62,877 bases of DNA from Lachnospiraceae bacterium (GCA_017543445.1 JAFYGB010000012.1:1-62877); one strand, 5' to 3'. Shown: positions 50,959-59,727, counted from the stretch's first letter. The notes: generated from the sequence alone by a model not told the origin. Made by a program: numbers and translations.

Positions 50959-51648
50959 ATGGCATATAGAGAATTGATCATGCGTGCTAACGATATTACC
51001 CGTTCCTTCCCTCTGGCAGGCGGTGGTAAGATCCAGGTATTAAAAGGGATCTCCGTGGAGATCCCGAAGAAAAGCATCACGTTGCTCCGCGGCCGTTCCG
51101 GTTCGGGTAAGACGACGTTGATCAATATTTTGAGCGCGCTCGACTATCCGACGGAGGGTAAGGTCTTCTTTAAGGATCAGGACATCACGAAGATGAGCGA
51201 GAGCGCTCGCGAGGCATTGCGCCGTAAAGAGATCGGCATCATTTTCCAGTCGGTCTCCCTGATCCCGATCATGACGGCGTATGAAAACGTTGAGTTCGCG
51301 CTGCGACTGGCGGGGTACGAAGGCGACCGCAAGGAGCGTGCCGAGAAGGCACTGAAGATGGTCGGCCTGGGCGCGCGTATGCACCACATGCCGCAGGAAC
51401 TATCCGGTGGTGAGCAGCAGCGTGTCGCGATCGCACGTGCAATGGCGCATAAGCCGAAACTCATCTTTGCGGATGAGCCGACGGCCGAGCTCGACAGCGG
51501 TACCGCACGTCACGTCATGAAGATCTTTAAGGATCTGGTACAGGAAGAGGATATCACGATCGTTATGACGACCCATGATATCAGCCTGATGGACGCAGCG
51601 GACCGGACCTATGTAATGGAAGACGGGGAGGTGGTAAGTAATGGCTGA
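50959..51648 (+). CDS. ABC ATPase, LolD/MacB type
   Basis: A 229-aa ATPase. Walker A GRSGSGKTT near 45, signature ELSGGEQQRV near 146, Walker B LIFADEPTAELDSG near 168 and TTHDISLMD. It belongs to the LolD/MacB-type ATPases that serve FtsX permeases. AAGGAGG precedes the ATG. It overlaps the second ATPase by 8 bases. The operon thus has two distinct ATPases for one permease, suggesting a heterodimeric nucleotide-binding pair. Confidence 0.92.
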   Translation: MAYRELIMRANDITRSFPLAGGGKIQVLKGISVEIPKKSITLLRGRSGSGKTTLINILSALDYPTEGKVFFKDQDITKMSESAREALRRKEIGIIFQSVSLIPIMTAYENVEFALRLAGYEGDRKERAEKALKMVGLGARMHHMPQELSGGEQQRVAIARAMAHKPKLIFADEPTAELDSGTARHVMKIFKDLVQEEDITIVMTTHDISLMDAADRTYVMEDGEVVSNG

Positions 51649-52516
51649 ACCTATGATCATTGCGGATAACCTCGTTAAGATCTACAAAACACAGGACATC
51701 GAAGTTCTGGCGCTGCAGGGACTGGAACTTACCGTTGAAGCGGGCGAGCTGATGGCCATCATCGGCAACAGTGGTAGCGGTAAATCCACGTTCCTCAACA
51801 TGATCGGCGGCCTGGACCGCCCGAGCGCAGGAAAACTCTTCGTGGATGGTAAGAACCTGTTCACGATGACGGACCGCCAGCTGGTGGATTATAAGAAGAA
51901 CACCGTCGGTTTCGTTTGGCAGAACAACGCTAGAAACCTCCTGCCGTATCTTTCGGCTGTGGAAAATGTCATGATGCCCATGACGTTCTCCGGCGCGAGT
52001 AAGAAGCGCGAGCGTGCGTTGGAACTGTTGGAGATGGTCGGCATGAGCCACCGTAAAAACAGCCGCTTGGCGCAGTTGTCCGGTGGTGAACAGCAGCGTG
52101 TCGCGATCGCGATCGCCCTGGCAAACCAGCCGAAACTGCTCCTCGCGGATGAGCCGACCGGCTCGGTCGACCGTGCGACGGCGGATTACATCCTGGAGAT
52201 GTTTAAGAAACTCAATCGCGAGATGGGCCTGACGATCGTTATCGTTACCCACGACGTGACATTGTCCAAATCCGTACAGCGTGTCGTTTCGATCCGCGAC
52301 GGAAAGACGAGCAGTGAGCGTATCATGCGCGATGCATCCTCCGATGACAGCGAGTCCCTGGCAGGCTGGGAGCAGGAGGAGTTCGCGGTCCTGGACCGCG
52401 CCGGCCGCGTGCAGATCCCGAGGGAGCTGCTGGATGAGATGAACCTGGAGGGAAACAAAGTACGCCTCCAGTTAAAAGACGGACAGATCGTCATCGAGAA
52501 TCCGAAGAAAAAATAA
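51641..52516 (+). CDS. ABC ATPase with C-terminal AbrB-like domain
   Basis: A 291-aa ATPase. Residues 1-225 are a LolD/MacB-type domain: GNSGSGKST near 45, QLSGGEQQRVA near 147, LLLADEPTGSVD near 168. The C-terminal tail (about 247-288) reads FAVLDRAGRVQIPRELLDEM and LRLQLKDGQIVIEN-like, a SpoVT/AbrB swapped-hairpin motif. Whether it dimerises or binds DNA is unknown. It ends the operon at a hairpin. Confidence 0.88.
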   Translation: MAEPMIIADNLVKIYKTQDIEVLALQGLELTVEAGELMAIIGNSGSGKSTFLNMIGGLDRPSAGKLFVDGKNLFTMTDRQLVDYKKNTVGFVWQNNARNLLPYLSAVENVMMPMTFSGASKKRERALELLEMVGMSHRKNSRLAQLSGGEQQRVAIAIALANQPKLLLADEPTGSVDRATADYILEMFKKLNREMGLTIVIVTHDVTLSKSVQRVVSIRDGKTSSERIMRDASSDDSESLAGWEQEEFAVLDRAGRVQIPRELLDEMNLEGNKVRLQLKDGQIVIENPKKK

Positions 52517-52536
52517 AAGATAAGCCCACAGGGCAC

Positions 52537-52573
52537 GACCGGGGGACTGGCGCGCGGCGGCAGTTCCCCGGTC
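52537..52573 (+). terminator. Hairpin after the efflux operon
   Basis: GACCGGGGGACTG (52537-52549) and CAGTTCCCCGGTC (52561-52573) form a 13-bp stem with one G-T pair. No T-run follows, so it may act as a stabiliser or weak terminator. Confidence 0.6.
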
Positions 52574-52584
52574 GATTCTCGGTA

Positions 52585-52615
52585 TTGACTTTTGCTGTCA
52601 AATCAACTATATAAT
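52585..52615 (+). promoter_or_regulatory. Promoter of the amino-acid ABC operon
   Basis: TTGACT (52585-52590), then TATATA at 52608 (17-base spacer) or TATAAT at 52610 (19-base spacer). Confidence 0.7.
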
Positions 52616-52664
52616 AAGTTATGTGGAGCGATCCGCAGAAAGGTTTTGAAGGAGGATCAGATTT

Positions 52665-53453
52665 ATGAAAAAGATCACTTTATTATTGCTTATCACAGTG
52701 CTTTGCGCAGTCGCATTGACCGCGTGCGGTTCCAAAAAAGAAAACACGGTACATTCCATCGATGACCTGAAGGGTAAGAAGATCGGTGTTCAGATCGGAA
52801 CGACCGGAGACACGCTGGCCGGAGATATCGAAAACGCGGTCGTAGAGAAATATAACAAATATGCCGACGCCGTACAGGCCCTTAAGCAGGGTAAGATCGA
52901 CGCAGTCATCGTCGACAGTGATACGGCCAATGTATTCGTCAACAAGAATAAGGATGTTACACTCTTAAGCGAAGGTTTCGCGGATGAGGAATATGCGATC
53001 GCCATGCACCTCGACAACCAGGACCTTCAGATGGAGATCAACGGGGCTCTGGCAGAGCTGAAGTCGGATGGCACCTTGAAGAAGATCAAGGATTTTTATG
53101 ACGGCGATAAGAGTGAAGACTCGGACATGAAGCCTTACACGAAGAATGAAAACGCAGATAGAAGTAAGGGTACCCTGGTCATGGCAACGAACTCTGAATT
53201 CCCGCCTTATGAGTATGTAGAGGGCGGCAAGATCGTCGGCTTTGACGTAGATATGATGAACGCAGTATGCGATAAGCTCGGATATGAGCTTAAGATCGAG
53301 GACATGCAGTTTGATTCCATCATCGCTGCCATTCAGTCCGGTAAGGCCGATGTAGGCGTAGCCGGAATGTCGGTAACGGCTGACCGAGAGAGAAACGTTC
53401 GTTTCTCTGACTCCTATACCGTGACACACCTTGTAGTTATGGTCAGAAAATAA
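52665..53453 (+). CDS. Circularly permuted amino-acid-binding lipoprotein (SBP_bac_3)
   Basis: A 262-aa lipoprotein (ALTAC, Cys21) of the family 3 binding proteins, but its segments are out of order. Residues 31-147 (SIDDLKGKKIGVQIGTTGD, YADAVQALKQGKIDAVIVD, ELKSDGTLKKI) normally form the second lobe and the C-terminus. Residues 169-262 (GTLVMATNSEFPPYEYV, GKIVGFDVDMMNAV, GKADVGVAGMSVTADRERNV, FSDSYT) normally come first. A 20-aa polar linker joins them. The predicted function is amino-acid capture for the permease and ATPase downstream. AAGGAGG precedes the ATG. Confidence 0.85.
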   Translation: MKKITLLLLITVLCAVALTACGSKKENTVHSIDDLKGKKIGVQIGTTGDTLAGDIENAVVEKYNKYADAVQALKQGKIDAVIVDSDTANVFVNKNKDVTLLSEGFADEEYAIAMHLDNQDLQMEINGALAELKSDGTLKKIKDFYDGDKSEDSDMKPYTKNENADRSKGTLVMATNSEFPPYEYVEGGKIVGFDVDMMNAVCDKLGYELKIEDMQFDSIIAAIQSGKADVGVAGMSVTADRERNVRFSDSYTVTHLVVMVRK

Positions 53454-53477
53454 TCACTTTTCCGGAGGTAATGCTTC

Positions 53478-54167
53478 GTGGACTTAATGGAAAGCATTCG
53501 TCAAAACTTTATCGATGAGGACCGTTGGAAATACCTTTTTGACGGTCTTATGACCACGCTCCTGATCACTCTGTTTGCAGTGTTGATCGGGCTGGCCCTC
53601 GGTTTCCTGGTTGCTATCATCCGGTCCACACATTTGAAGACCGGAAAGCTGACGATCTTAGATTTCTTCTGTAAGATCTATCTGGCAGTGATCCGTGGCA
53701 CGCCTGTGGTCGTGCAGCTTCTGATCACGTATTTCGTCATCTTCGGCAGCGTGGACATCTCAAAGGTCCTGGTGGCGATCCTGGCCTTCGGTATCAACTC
53801 CGGTGCTTATGTCGCCGAGATCGTCCGCGGTGGCATCATGTCCATCGATAACGGGCAGTTCGAGGCGGGACGCAGTCTGGGTCTCAACTACCGTCAGACC
53901 ATGCAGCGCATCATCATGCCGCAGGCGTTGAAGACGGTTCTGCCTGCATTGGCCAATGAAGCCATCGTCCTTTTGAAGGAGACTTCGGTCGCCGGCTACA
54001 TCGCCATTGCGGACCTCACGAAGGGTGGAGATATCATACGTTCCCAGACGTTCTCGCCGTTCCTTCCGCTGATCTCGGTGGCACTCATTTACCTGGTGAT
54101 CGTACTGTTCTTGACGCATATGACAGGAAAACTCGAAAGGAGGCTGGCGGCAAATGATCGACGTTAA
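53478..54167 (+). CDS. Amino-acid ABC transporter permease (HisM/GlnP type)
   Basis: A 229-aa permease starting at GTG 53478 with CGGAGGTAA upstream. About five membrane segments; the EAA loop reads [20 protein letters not shown] near 135-155. A polar amino acid is the likely substrate. It overlaps the ATPase gene by 14 bases. Confidence 0.92.
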   Translation: MDLMESIRQNFIDEDRWKYLFDGLMTTLLITLFAVLIGLALGFLVAIIRSTHLKTGKLTILDFFCKIYLAVIRGTPVVVQLLITYFVIFGSVDISKVLVAILAFGINSGAYVAEIVRGGIMSIDNGQFEAGRSLGLNYRQTMQRIIMPQALKTVLPALANEAIVLLKETSVAGYIAIADLTKGGDIIRSQTFSPFLPLISVALIYLVIVLFLTHMTGKLERRLAANDRR

Positions 54168-54882
54168 AGGCCTGAGAAAAACCTTCGGGGATCAGGAGAT
54201 ACTCAAAGGGATCGACGCGCATATCGAGAAGGGTGAGAAGATCGTTATCATCGGGCCGTCCGGCTCCGGAAAATCGACCTTCATCCGCTGCCTGAACCTG
54301 ATGGAGATCCCCACTGCGGGAACCATCACATTCGACGGTAAGGATATCACGCACTTAAACAGTAAAGAGATCAACATGGTAAGACAGAGGATGGGCATGG
54401 TGTTCCAGCATTTTAACCTGTTCCCGCATCTTACCGTAAAGAAGAACATAACGCTGGCGCCGGTCATGCTGGGCCTCATGTCGAAGGAAGAGGCGAGTAA
54501 GAAGGCCGACGAGCTGCTGGAGAGGGTAGGACTGCCGGATAAGGCGAATGAATACCCCAAGCAGCTGTCGGGCGGACAGAAGCAGCGTGTCGCCATCGCG
54601 CGTTCCTTGGCCATGAACCCCGAAGTCATGCTTTTTGACGAGCCAACTTCGGCCCTCGACCCCGAGATGGTCGGTGAGGTCCTGCTGCTCATGAAGCAGC
54701 TGGCTGAGGATGGTATGACCATGGTGGTGGTAACGCACGAGATGGGCTTCGCGCGCGAGGTCGCGTCGCGAGTTCTGTTCATGGCGGACGGCAATATCCT
54801 GGAGGAGAACACTCCGGACCGGTTCTTTACGAACCCGAAGAATCAACGACTGAAGGATTTTCTTTCAAAGGTTATATCTTAA
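54154..54882 (+). CDS. Amino-acid ABC transporter ATPase (GlnQ/HisP type)
   Basis: A 242-aa ATPase. Walker [10 protein letters not shown] near 33, Q-loop [12 protein letters not shown], signature [17 protein letters not shown] near 134, Walker [15 protein letters not shown] near 155 and VVTHEMGFA. It follows the permease in the standard binding protein-permease-ATPase order and ends at a strong terminator. Confidence 0.95.
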   Translation: MIDVKGLRKTFGDQEILKGIDAHIEKGEKIVIIGPSGSGKSTFIRCLNLMEIPTAGTITFDGKDITHLNSKEINMVRQRMGMVFQHFNLFPHLTVKKNITLAPVMLGLMSKEEASKKADELLERVGLPDKANEYPKQLSGGQKQRVAIARSLAMNPEVMLFDEPTSALDPEMVGEVLLLMKQLAEDGMTMVVVTHEMGFAREVASRVLFMADGNILEENTPDRFFTNPKNQRLKDFLSKVIS

Positions 54883-54888
54883 TGAGAC

Positions 54889-54920
54889 CGGGCAGGATCC
54901 GCTCCTGCCCGATTTTTTTG
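54889..54920 (+). terminator. Rho-independent terminator
   Basis: CGGGCAGGA (54889-54897) and TCCTGCCCG (54903-54911), 5-base loop, then seven T. Confidence 0.93.
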
Positions 54921-54939
54921 ATTTTCTTCGGAAAATGTG

Positions 54940-54968
54940 TTGACAGGGCAGATGTGGTGTGCTATACT
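54940..54968 (+). promoter_or_regulatory. Promoter of the metal-efflux operon
   Basis: TTGACA (54940-54945), 17-base spacer, TATACT (54963-54968) with TGC upstream. Confidence 0.85.
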
Positions 54969-54974
54969 GTTGAT

Positions 54975-54994
54975 AGTTAAACAAACGTTTAACT
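54975..54994 (+). promoter_or_regulatory. ArsR/CadC-type operator candidate
   Basis: AGTTAAAC and GTTTAACT form a perfect inverted repeat with a 4-base centre, 6 bases past the -10. Its core TTAAACAAACGTTTAA has the same geometry as the cadC operator of Staphylococcus as recalled. The ArsR gene at 59118 is the likely repressor. Confidence 0.65.
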
Positions 54995-55033
54995 GTTGAA
55001 ACATCGTTTTACCACTTTACGGAGGATAGAGAT

Positions 55034-55252
55034 ATGAAAAAGATTTACAAGATCGAAGTGGACTGCGCAGCGTGTGCACTGAAGATGGAGCAGGCGGCGA
55101 AGAAGGTCGAAGGCATTCTGGATGCTACCGTTTCGTTTGTAACGCAGAAGATGCACGTAGAGTTTGATGAGAACGCAGAGCCCGAAAAGATCATGCCGAA
55201 GGTACTGAAGGCTTGCCGTAAGGTGGAGCCGGACTGCAAGATCGAATTTTAA
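55034..55252 (+). CDS. Free-standing heavy-metal-associated (HMA) domain
   Basis: A 72-aa single HMA domain with the metal motif CAAC in EVDCAACALKMEQAA (residues 9-23) and a ferredoxin-like fold. The motif lacks the usual Met and Gly of copper proteins (GMTCxxC). It probably carries the metal for the P-type ATPase, whose own N-terminus lacks such a domain. GGAGG precedes the ATG. Confidence 0.88.
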   Translation: MKKIYKIEVDCAACALKMEQAAKKVEGILDATVSFVTQKMHVEFDENAEPEKIMPKVLKACRKVEPDCKIEF

Positions 55253-55268
55253 TATTCCGAGGTAACTC

Positions 55269-57185
55269 ATGAAGCGTAAGCAAAAGAAGTTGTTATACCG
55301 CATCATCGTCGCGGGTATTTTGTTCGCGATCCTGATGATCTGCGAGCACGGACCGGAAAGCATTTCAGGCTGGACGGAGAATACGTGGCTGTTTGCCGCG
55401 ATCTGCCTGGTTCCGTACCTGATCATCGGCTACGATGTGCTACGGAAGGCCGTGCTGGGCATCCTGCACGGACAGGTCCTGGATGAAAACTTCCTGATGA
55501 CTGTGGCGACGATCGGTGCGTTCGCTCTGGGAGACTTCGTTGAGGCAGTCGCCGTGCTTTTGTTCTACCAGATCGGTGAATTGTTCCAGCAGCTGGCGAC
55601 CGCGAAGAGCCGCAAGAGCATCGCGGATCTCATGGACATTCGCCCGGACATCGCGAACCTCGAGTCAGAGGACGAAACCGTCTCCGAGGTGGATCCCTGT
55701 GAAGTGCCGGTCGGCAGCATCGTGGTAGTGCGTCCCGGCGAGAAGGTGCCCATCGATGGCATCATCGAGAGCGGTACTTCGTCGCTGAATACGGCAGCCC
55801 TGACCGGTGAAAGCATGCCCCGCGACGTGCAGGGCGGCGACGAGATCTTCAGCGGCTGCGTGAACCTGACCGGAACGCTTAGGATCCGCACGACGAAGGA
55901 TTTCGGCGCCTCCACGGTTTCGAAGATCCTGGAGCTCGTGGAGCATTCCGGTACGAAAAAATCAAAGTCGGAGCGGTTTATCACCCGTTTCGCGCAAGTT
56001 TATACGCCGGCGGTCTGCCTGGCGGCGCTGGTTCTGGCATTCCTGCCGCCGATCATTTCCCTCCTGATGGGCCATGAAGCCCTCTGGGGGCAATGGATCA
56101 GCCGCGGCCTGACATTTCTCGTTATCAGCTGCCCGTGCGCACTGGTCATCTCGATCCCGCTCGGTTTCTTCGGCGGAATCGGCTGTGCTTCGCGCTGCGG
56201 CATCCTGGTAAAGGGTTCCGACTATCTGGAGCGTCTGGCGGCGCTCACTACGCTGGTCATGGATAAGACCGGCACCCTGACCCGTGGACAGTTCGCGGTA
56301 CGCGAGGTGCGTGCGGTGTCAGGTGATAAGCAGCAGGTGTTATACTACGCAGCCTGCGCGGAGAAAGACTCCAACCACCCGATCGCGATCTGCATCAAAA
56401 ACGCCTGCGAGACCGACGTTTCCGCTGTGGAGGCGAACATCACGGAGCGCGGCGGTTTCGGCCTCCACGGTACGCTGGCGGACGGCACGAAGGTCGCTGT
56501 GGGCAATGCCCGCCTGATGCAGGAGCAGGGCATCACCGGCTTTACGGAAATGCCTGCCGATGAAGTTGGTGCGCAGACTGTGGTCTATGTCGCAAAGGAC
56601 GGCGCGTACCTGGGTGCGATCTGCATCGAGGATCCGTTGAAGGAGACTACGCCGGCGGCTCTTAAGAAACTGCGGGAGGCCGGCATCAGCCGGATGATCA
56701 TGCTGACCGGCGACGGACAGAAGGCGGCACAGGCCGTTTCGGAGCGCCTCGGCGGACTCGAATACTACGCGGAATTGCTGCCCGAGGATAAGGTACGCCG
56801 GGTCGAAGAACTGATCGGCGACAATGATGCGCCGGTGGGCTTCGTCGGCGACGGCATCAACGACGCCCCGGTACTCGCGCTTTCCTATGTCGGTATCGCC
56901 ATGGGCGCGATGGGAAGCGACGCGGCCATCGAGGCAGCGGACGTGGTTTTGATGGATGACGATCCAATGAAGATCGCGCTGGCACGCAAGATTTCGTTAA
57001 AGACCTTGCACATTGTCCGCGAAAATGTTATATTTGCTCTGGGCGTGAAGGGACTGTGCCTGCTGCTCGGAGCGCTGGGACTGGCCGGTATGTGGCTCGC
57101 GGTATTCGCGGACGTCGGCGTGATGGTCCTGGCCGTGCTGAACTCCATGCACGCACTGAAGAAGCCAAAAGAAACGGGAGAGTGA
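55269..57185 (+). CDS. P1B-type heavy-metal-transporting ATPase
   Basis: A 638-aa P-type ATPase of the Cd/Zn/Pb group. The N-terminus begins directly with membrane segments (no HMA). The actuator TGES is in LTGESMPRD near 177, the membrane metal site is CPC in SCPCALVIS near 290, phosphorylation DKTGTLTRG near 330, SNHPIA near 370, and GDGINDAPVL near 535. It should export a divalent soft metal such as Zn or Cd. It is 16 bases downstream of the HMA gene and the start overlaps no gene. Confidence 0.93.
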   Translation: MKRKQKKLLYRIIVAGILFAILMICEHGPESISGWTENTWLFAAICLVPYLIIGYDVLRKAVLGILHGQVLDENFLMTVATIGAFALGDFVEAVAVLLFYQIGELFQQLATAKSRKSIADLMDIRPDIANLESEDETVSEVDPCEVPVGSIVVVRPGEKVPIDGIIESGTSSLNTAALTGESMPRDVQGGDEIFSGCVNLTGTLRIRTTKDFGASTVSKILELVEHSGTKKSKSERFITRFAQVYTPAVCLAALVLAFLPPIISLLMGHEALWGQWISRGLTFLVISCPCALVISIPLGFFGGIGCASRCGILVKGSDYLERLAALTTLVMDKTGTLTRGQFAVREVRAVSGDKQQVLYYAACAEKDSNHPIAICIKNACETDVSAVEANITERGGFGLHGTLADGTKVAVGNARLMQEQGITGFTEMPADEVGAQTVVYVAKDGAYLGAICIEDPLKETTPAALKKLREAGISRMIMLTGDGQKAAQAVSERLGGLEYYAELLPEDKVRRVEELIGDNDAPVGFVGDGINDAPVLALSYVGIAMGAMGSDAAIEAADVVLMDDDPMKIALARKISLKTLHIVRENVIFALGVKGLCLLLGALGLAGMWLAVFADVGVMVLAVLNSMHALKKPKETGE

Positions 57186-57186
57186 C

Positions 57187-58203
57187 ATGGGTTCCGACTT
57201 ATTATTCAGTTTAAATACGACCATGCCGGTATTTCTGATCATGGTCATCGGATATATGCTGGGAAGGGCCCGCATCTTGACGAAGGAATTCTGCAAGACA
57301 GCGGATTGGGTGGTGTTCCACCTGGCCCTTCCCTGCATGCTGTTTTTGGATATTTCTAAGATCGATCTGTCGAAGGAATTCGACGGGTCGTATGTTCTGT
57401 TCTGCGCCGGCGCCACGATCGCGGCCATTCTGCTCCTGTGGCTTCTGGCAGCTGCGTTCATGAAGGATAAGACCATCATCGGCGAATTCGTGCAGGCCAG
57501 CTACCGCAGCAGCGCGGCCATCCTGGGCACGACCTACATCATCAATATGTACGGCGACACCGGCATGGCGCCGCTCATGATCGTCGGCAGCGTGCCGCTG
57601 TTTAACATGTTCGCGGTCATCATCCTGACATTTACCGCGCCGAAAGCGGGTGCCGGGGAGGGGGCGAGCACTTCGGATTCGGCGGATGCTGCAACAAAGC
57701 CCACGGCGCAAACGACCGCGTCGGCAAGTCGGGAGTTTACGAAAGCTCTGATCGGGATCGCGAAGAACCCGATCATCCACGGTATCGTCCTGGGTATGCT
57801 CTACCATCTGGTTCCGTTCGAACTGCCCGTGATCGCGGAAAAGACGCTCGGGAACTTGGGAAACCTGACCGCCCCGTTAGCACTTTTGTCCATCGGCGCT
57901 TCCTTTAAGGGAACGGCGGCCATCCGCAGGATCCGTCCGACGTTGCTGGCTTCCTTTATCAAACTGTTCGTTTTGGTCGGGATCTTCATCCCCATCGCCG
58001 TCTGGTTCGGTTTCCGCGACTCGAAACTGGTCGCCCTGCTCATCATGCTGGGCAGCCCGACGACTGCGACCAGCTACATTATGGCAAAAAACATGGGCCA
58101 CGAGGGCGTCGTATCCTCGGGAAGCATTGCCCTGACCACGCTGCTCTCGTCATTTTCCCTGACGTTATGGGTGTTCATTCTGAAGAGTATGGGATTGATC
58201 TGA
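57187..58203 (+). CDS. AEC-family (auxin efflux carrier-like) transporter
   Basis: A 338-aa permease with about ten membrane segments in two bundles separated by a hydrophilic Thr/Ser/Ala loop (about 150-180), typical of the AEC/MdcF group. It begins 1 base after the ATPase stop with GGAG upstream, so it belongs to the same operon. Transport of a carboxylate such as malate or malonate is typical; the link to metal export is unclear. Confidence 0.88.
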   Translation: MGSDLLFSLNTTMPVFLIMVIGYMLGRARILTKEFCKTADWVVFHLALPCMLFLDISKIDLSKEFDGSYVLFCAGATIAAILLLWLLAAAFMKDKTIIGEFVQASYRSSAAILGTTYIINMYGDTGMAPLMIVGSVPLFNMFAVIILTFTAPKAGAGEGASTSDSADAATKPTAQTTASASREFTKALIGIAKNPIIHGIVLGMLYHLVPFELPVIAEKTLGNLGNLTAPLALLSIGASFKGTAAIRRIRPTLLASFIKLFVLVGIFIPIAVWFGFRDSKLVALLIMLGSPTTATSYIMAKNMGHEGVVSSGSIALTTLLSSFSLTLWVFILKSMGLI

Positions 58204-58222
58204 TTAAAATTTTCTATTACTG

Positions 58223-58249
58223 TTGACAACTGCGGTTTTTTTGTATAGT
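58223..58249 (+). promoter_or_regulatory. Weak promoter of the lipoprotein gene
   Basis: TTGACA (58223-58228) and TATAGT (58244-58249), with a spacer of only 15 bases. Confidence 0.45.
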
Positions 58250-58340
58250 AGACTTAAGGATAGTTGTGTAAAAACCATTCTGCAGCAGAGAAAAATCAGA
58301 CCCATGACAGGGTGAATCGTAGAGGAAGAGAGAGATTCGC

Positions 58341-58982
58341 ATGAAAAAAGAACGAATCACATTGCGTGTGTTTTTGTTGGTATCGATGTTGGTCTCCTTG
58401 TGCGCGATTTCCGGGTGCAAAAAAACGGATAAAAATGATGATCTATCGAACCTAGAAGTTGTAAGGACGGAAGCGAATTGGATCATTCCGCCGTCGCTGG
58501 ACTTCCTGGAACAGGACTCGCAGGCCTTGATCATAGGTAAGGTCGTGGAGAGAGAAGAACCCGATTCGACGAAAGCCGGGGAAGATCATCGGACCTATTA
58601 TAAGGTGAAAGTAAAAAAAGTCCTGAATGGTACACTGGAAAACAATGAATCGGAGATCCGCGTGCATCAGATGTGGTGGTTATCCAAGTCTGAGGATGGG
58701 GTCGAACGGGTATACACCATGTCCAACATGAAAGCGTTGAAAGTCGGCGACACCTGGTTGTTCTTTGTAAAATACGGAGCCTCACTGGATGCATATCAGA
58801 TCTTCGGTGACCAAAATGGCTGCTGGCCGTTAGCCGATCCGAAATTGGTTAAGCTGCTCGAAACAAAGATGACCCTTCCGACGGAGGAAGTGGCAGCGTA
58901 CTGGAGATCTTATGATAACGATTTTAAATTGCCGATCTACTACGAGATTTTAGAGAAATACGGAGATCAGATCAAGCCTTGA
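58341..58982 (+). CDS. Lipoprotein of unknown function
   Basis: A 213-aa lipoprotein (AISGC, Cys near 26). The mature protein contains SQALIIGKVVEREEPD, YYKVKVKKVLNGTL and LKVGDTWLFFVKYG, the pattern of a beta-barrel (OB-like) domain seen in several secreted proteins of unknown role. No family is assigned with confidence. GAGAGAG precedes the ATG. A terminator follows at 59053. Confidence 0.72.
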   Translation: MKKERITLRVFLLVSMLVSLCAISGCKKTDKNDDLSNLEVVRTEANWIIPPSLDFLEQDSQALIIGKVVEREEPDSTKAGEDHRTYYKVKVKKVLNGTLENNESEIRVHQMWWLSKSEDGVERVYTMSNMKALKVGDTWLFFVKYGASLDAYQIFGDQNGCWPLADPKLVKLLETKMTLPTEEVAAYWRSYDNDFKLPIYYEILEKYGDQIKP

Positions 58983-59052
58983 TCTTTCGGAGTGACATCG
59001 TTAGATGTGCATGGATCTGAGAAATGAAATACGAATAGAACATAGAAACAGT

Positions 59053-59088
59053 TGAGGACATTGCAAAAAAGCAATGCCCTCATTTTTT
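59053..59088 (+). terminator. Rho-independent terminator
   Basis: TGAGGACATTGC (59053-59064) and GCAATGCCCTCA (59071-59082), one mismatch, A-rich loop, then six T. On the minus strand it may also end the ArsR transcript. Confidence 0.88.
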
Positions 59089-59117
59089 ACTCAAGTATTT
59101 GCATGCATCGATAGGAT

Positions 59118-59513
59118 TTATGCTTTGTAATAGTCCGCTCCGTGGGTGATGCCGAACATGGCGTCGATCATTTTATGGAGCAGGAGCGCCTTCGGTGTAT
59201 CCGCCAAGCGGTAGTAGATCTCTTTGCCGGCGCGGCGGTTCGTGATCAGCCCGGTCTGGCGCAGGGAGCGCAGGTGGTGTGAAACGGCCGGAGCGCTCAT
59301 GTCGATGAAGACAGCGATGTTGGAAACGCATTCCTCGCTGTGAGCCAGTAGCCACAGAATCTTCAGACGTGTGCTGTCGCAAAGCTGGCCGAAGGTGTCG
59401 GCTGCTTCGATAAAGGCCATCTCCGATGGACGATGCTCCAATAGTTCCTTCGTTTCGGCTGCGTGTTCATGTTCGTGAAGCGGTCCCAAACTGTCTGCGG
59501 TAAAATGTTCCAT
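59118..59513 (-). CDS. ArsR/SmtB family metal-sensing repressor
   Basis: A 131-aa ArsR-family repressor with winged helix near 40-105 (DSTRLKILWLLAHSE, SAPAVSHHLRSLRQTGLI, EIYYRLAD). The C-terminal helix has HKMIDAMFGITHGAD: two His separated by ten residues and an Asp two after, close to the alpha-5 metal site of SmtB and CzrA. The first ligand of that site is Leu instead of Asp. A His-rich N-terminus (HEHEH) may add ligands. The start at 59513 is chosen for AGGAGGG. It probably controls the efflux operon at 55034 and itself. Confidence 0.9.
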   Translation of the reverse strand: MEHFTADSLGPLHEHEHAAETKELLEHRPSEMAFIEAADTFGQLCDSTRLKILWLLAHSEECVSNIAVFIDMSAPAVSHHLRSLRQTGLITNRRAGKEIYYRLADTPKALLLHKMIDAMFGITHGADYYKA

Positions 59514-59569
59514 AAGCCCTCCTGGTATGTGGGTACGTCTTGGGGATATATTGCCCATGGACGTTTAAG

Positions 59570-59579
59570 TGATTAATCA
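59570..59579. promoter_or_regulatory. Palindrome in the arsR leader
   Basis: TGATTAATCA is a perfect 10-bp palindrome. ACGTTTAAG (59561-59569) beside it matches half of the operator at 54975. Autoregulation is possible. Confidence 0.45.
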
Positions 59580-59595
59580 AGCATATCTTTAAATA

Positions 59596-59624
59596 ATCAT
59601 AACACGAGCCGTGAAAAATGTCAA
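59596..59624 (-). promoter_or_regulatory. arsR promoter
   Basis: On the minus strand TTGACA (59624-59619), 17-base spacer, TATGAT (59601-59596). Confidence 0.8.
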
Positions 59625-59631
59625 AGCGGGA

Positions 59632-59660
59632 TTGAAAAAACGGGGAAAATAGGATATAAT
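59632..59660 (+). promoter_or_regulatory. clpX promoter
   Basis: TTGAAA (59632-59637), 17-base spacer, TATAAT (59655-59660). Back to back with the arsR promoter. Confidence 0.8.
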
Positions 59661-59727
59661 CGTAAAGTGGAAGAGATGAGAATGTGTGCAAAGGAAATGG
59701 CGAATGCCAGATGTGAAAGGAATAACT

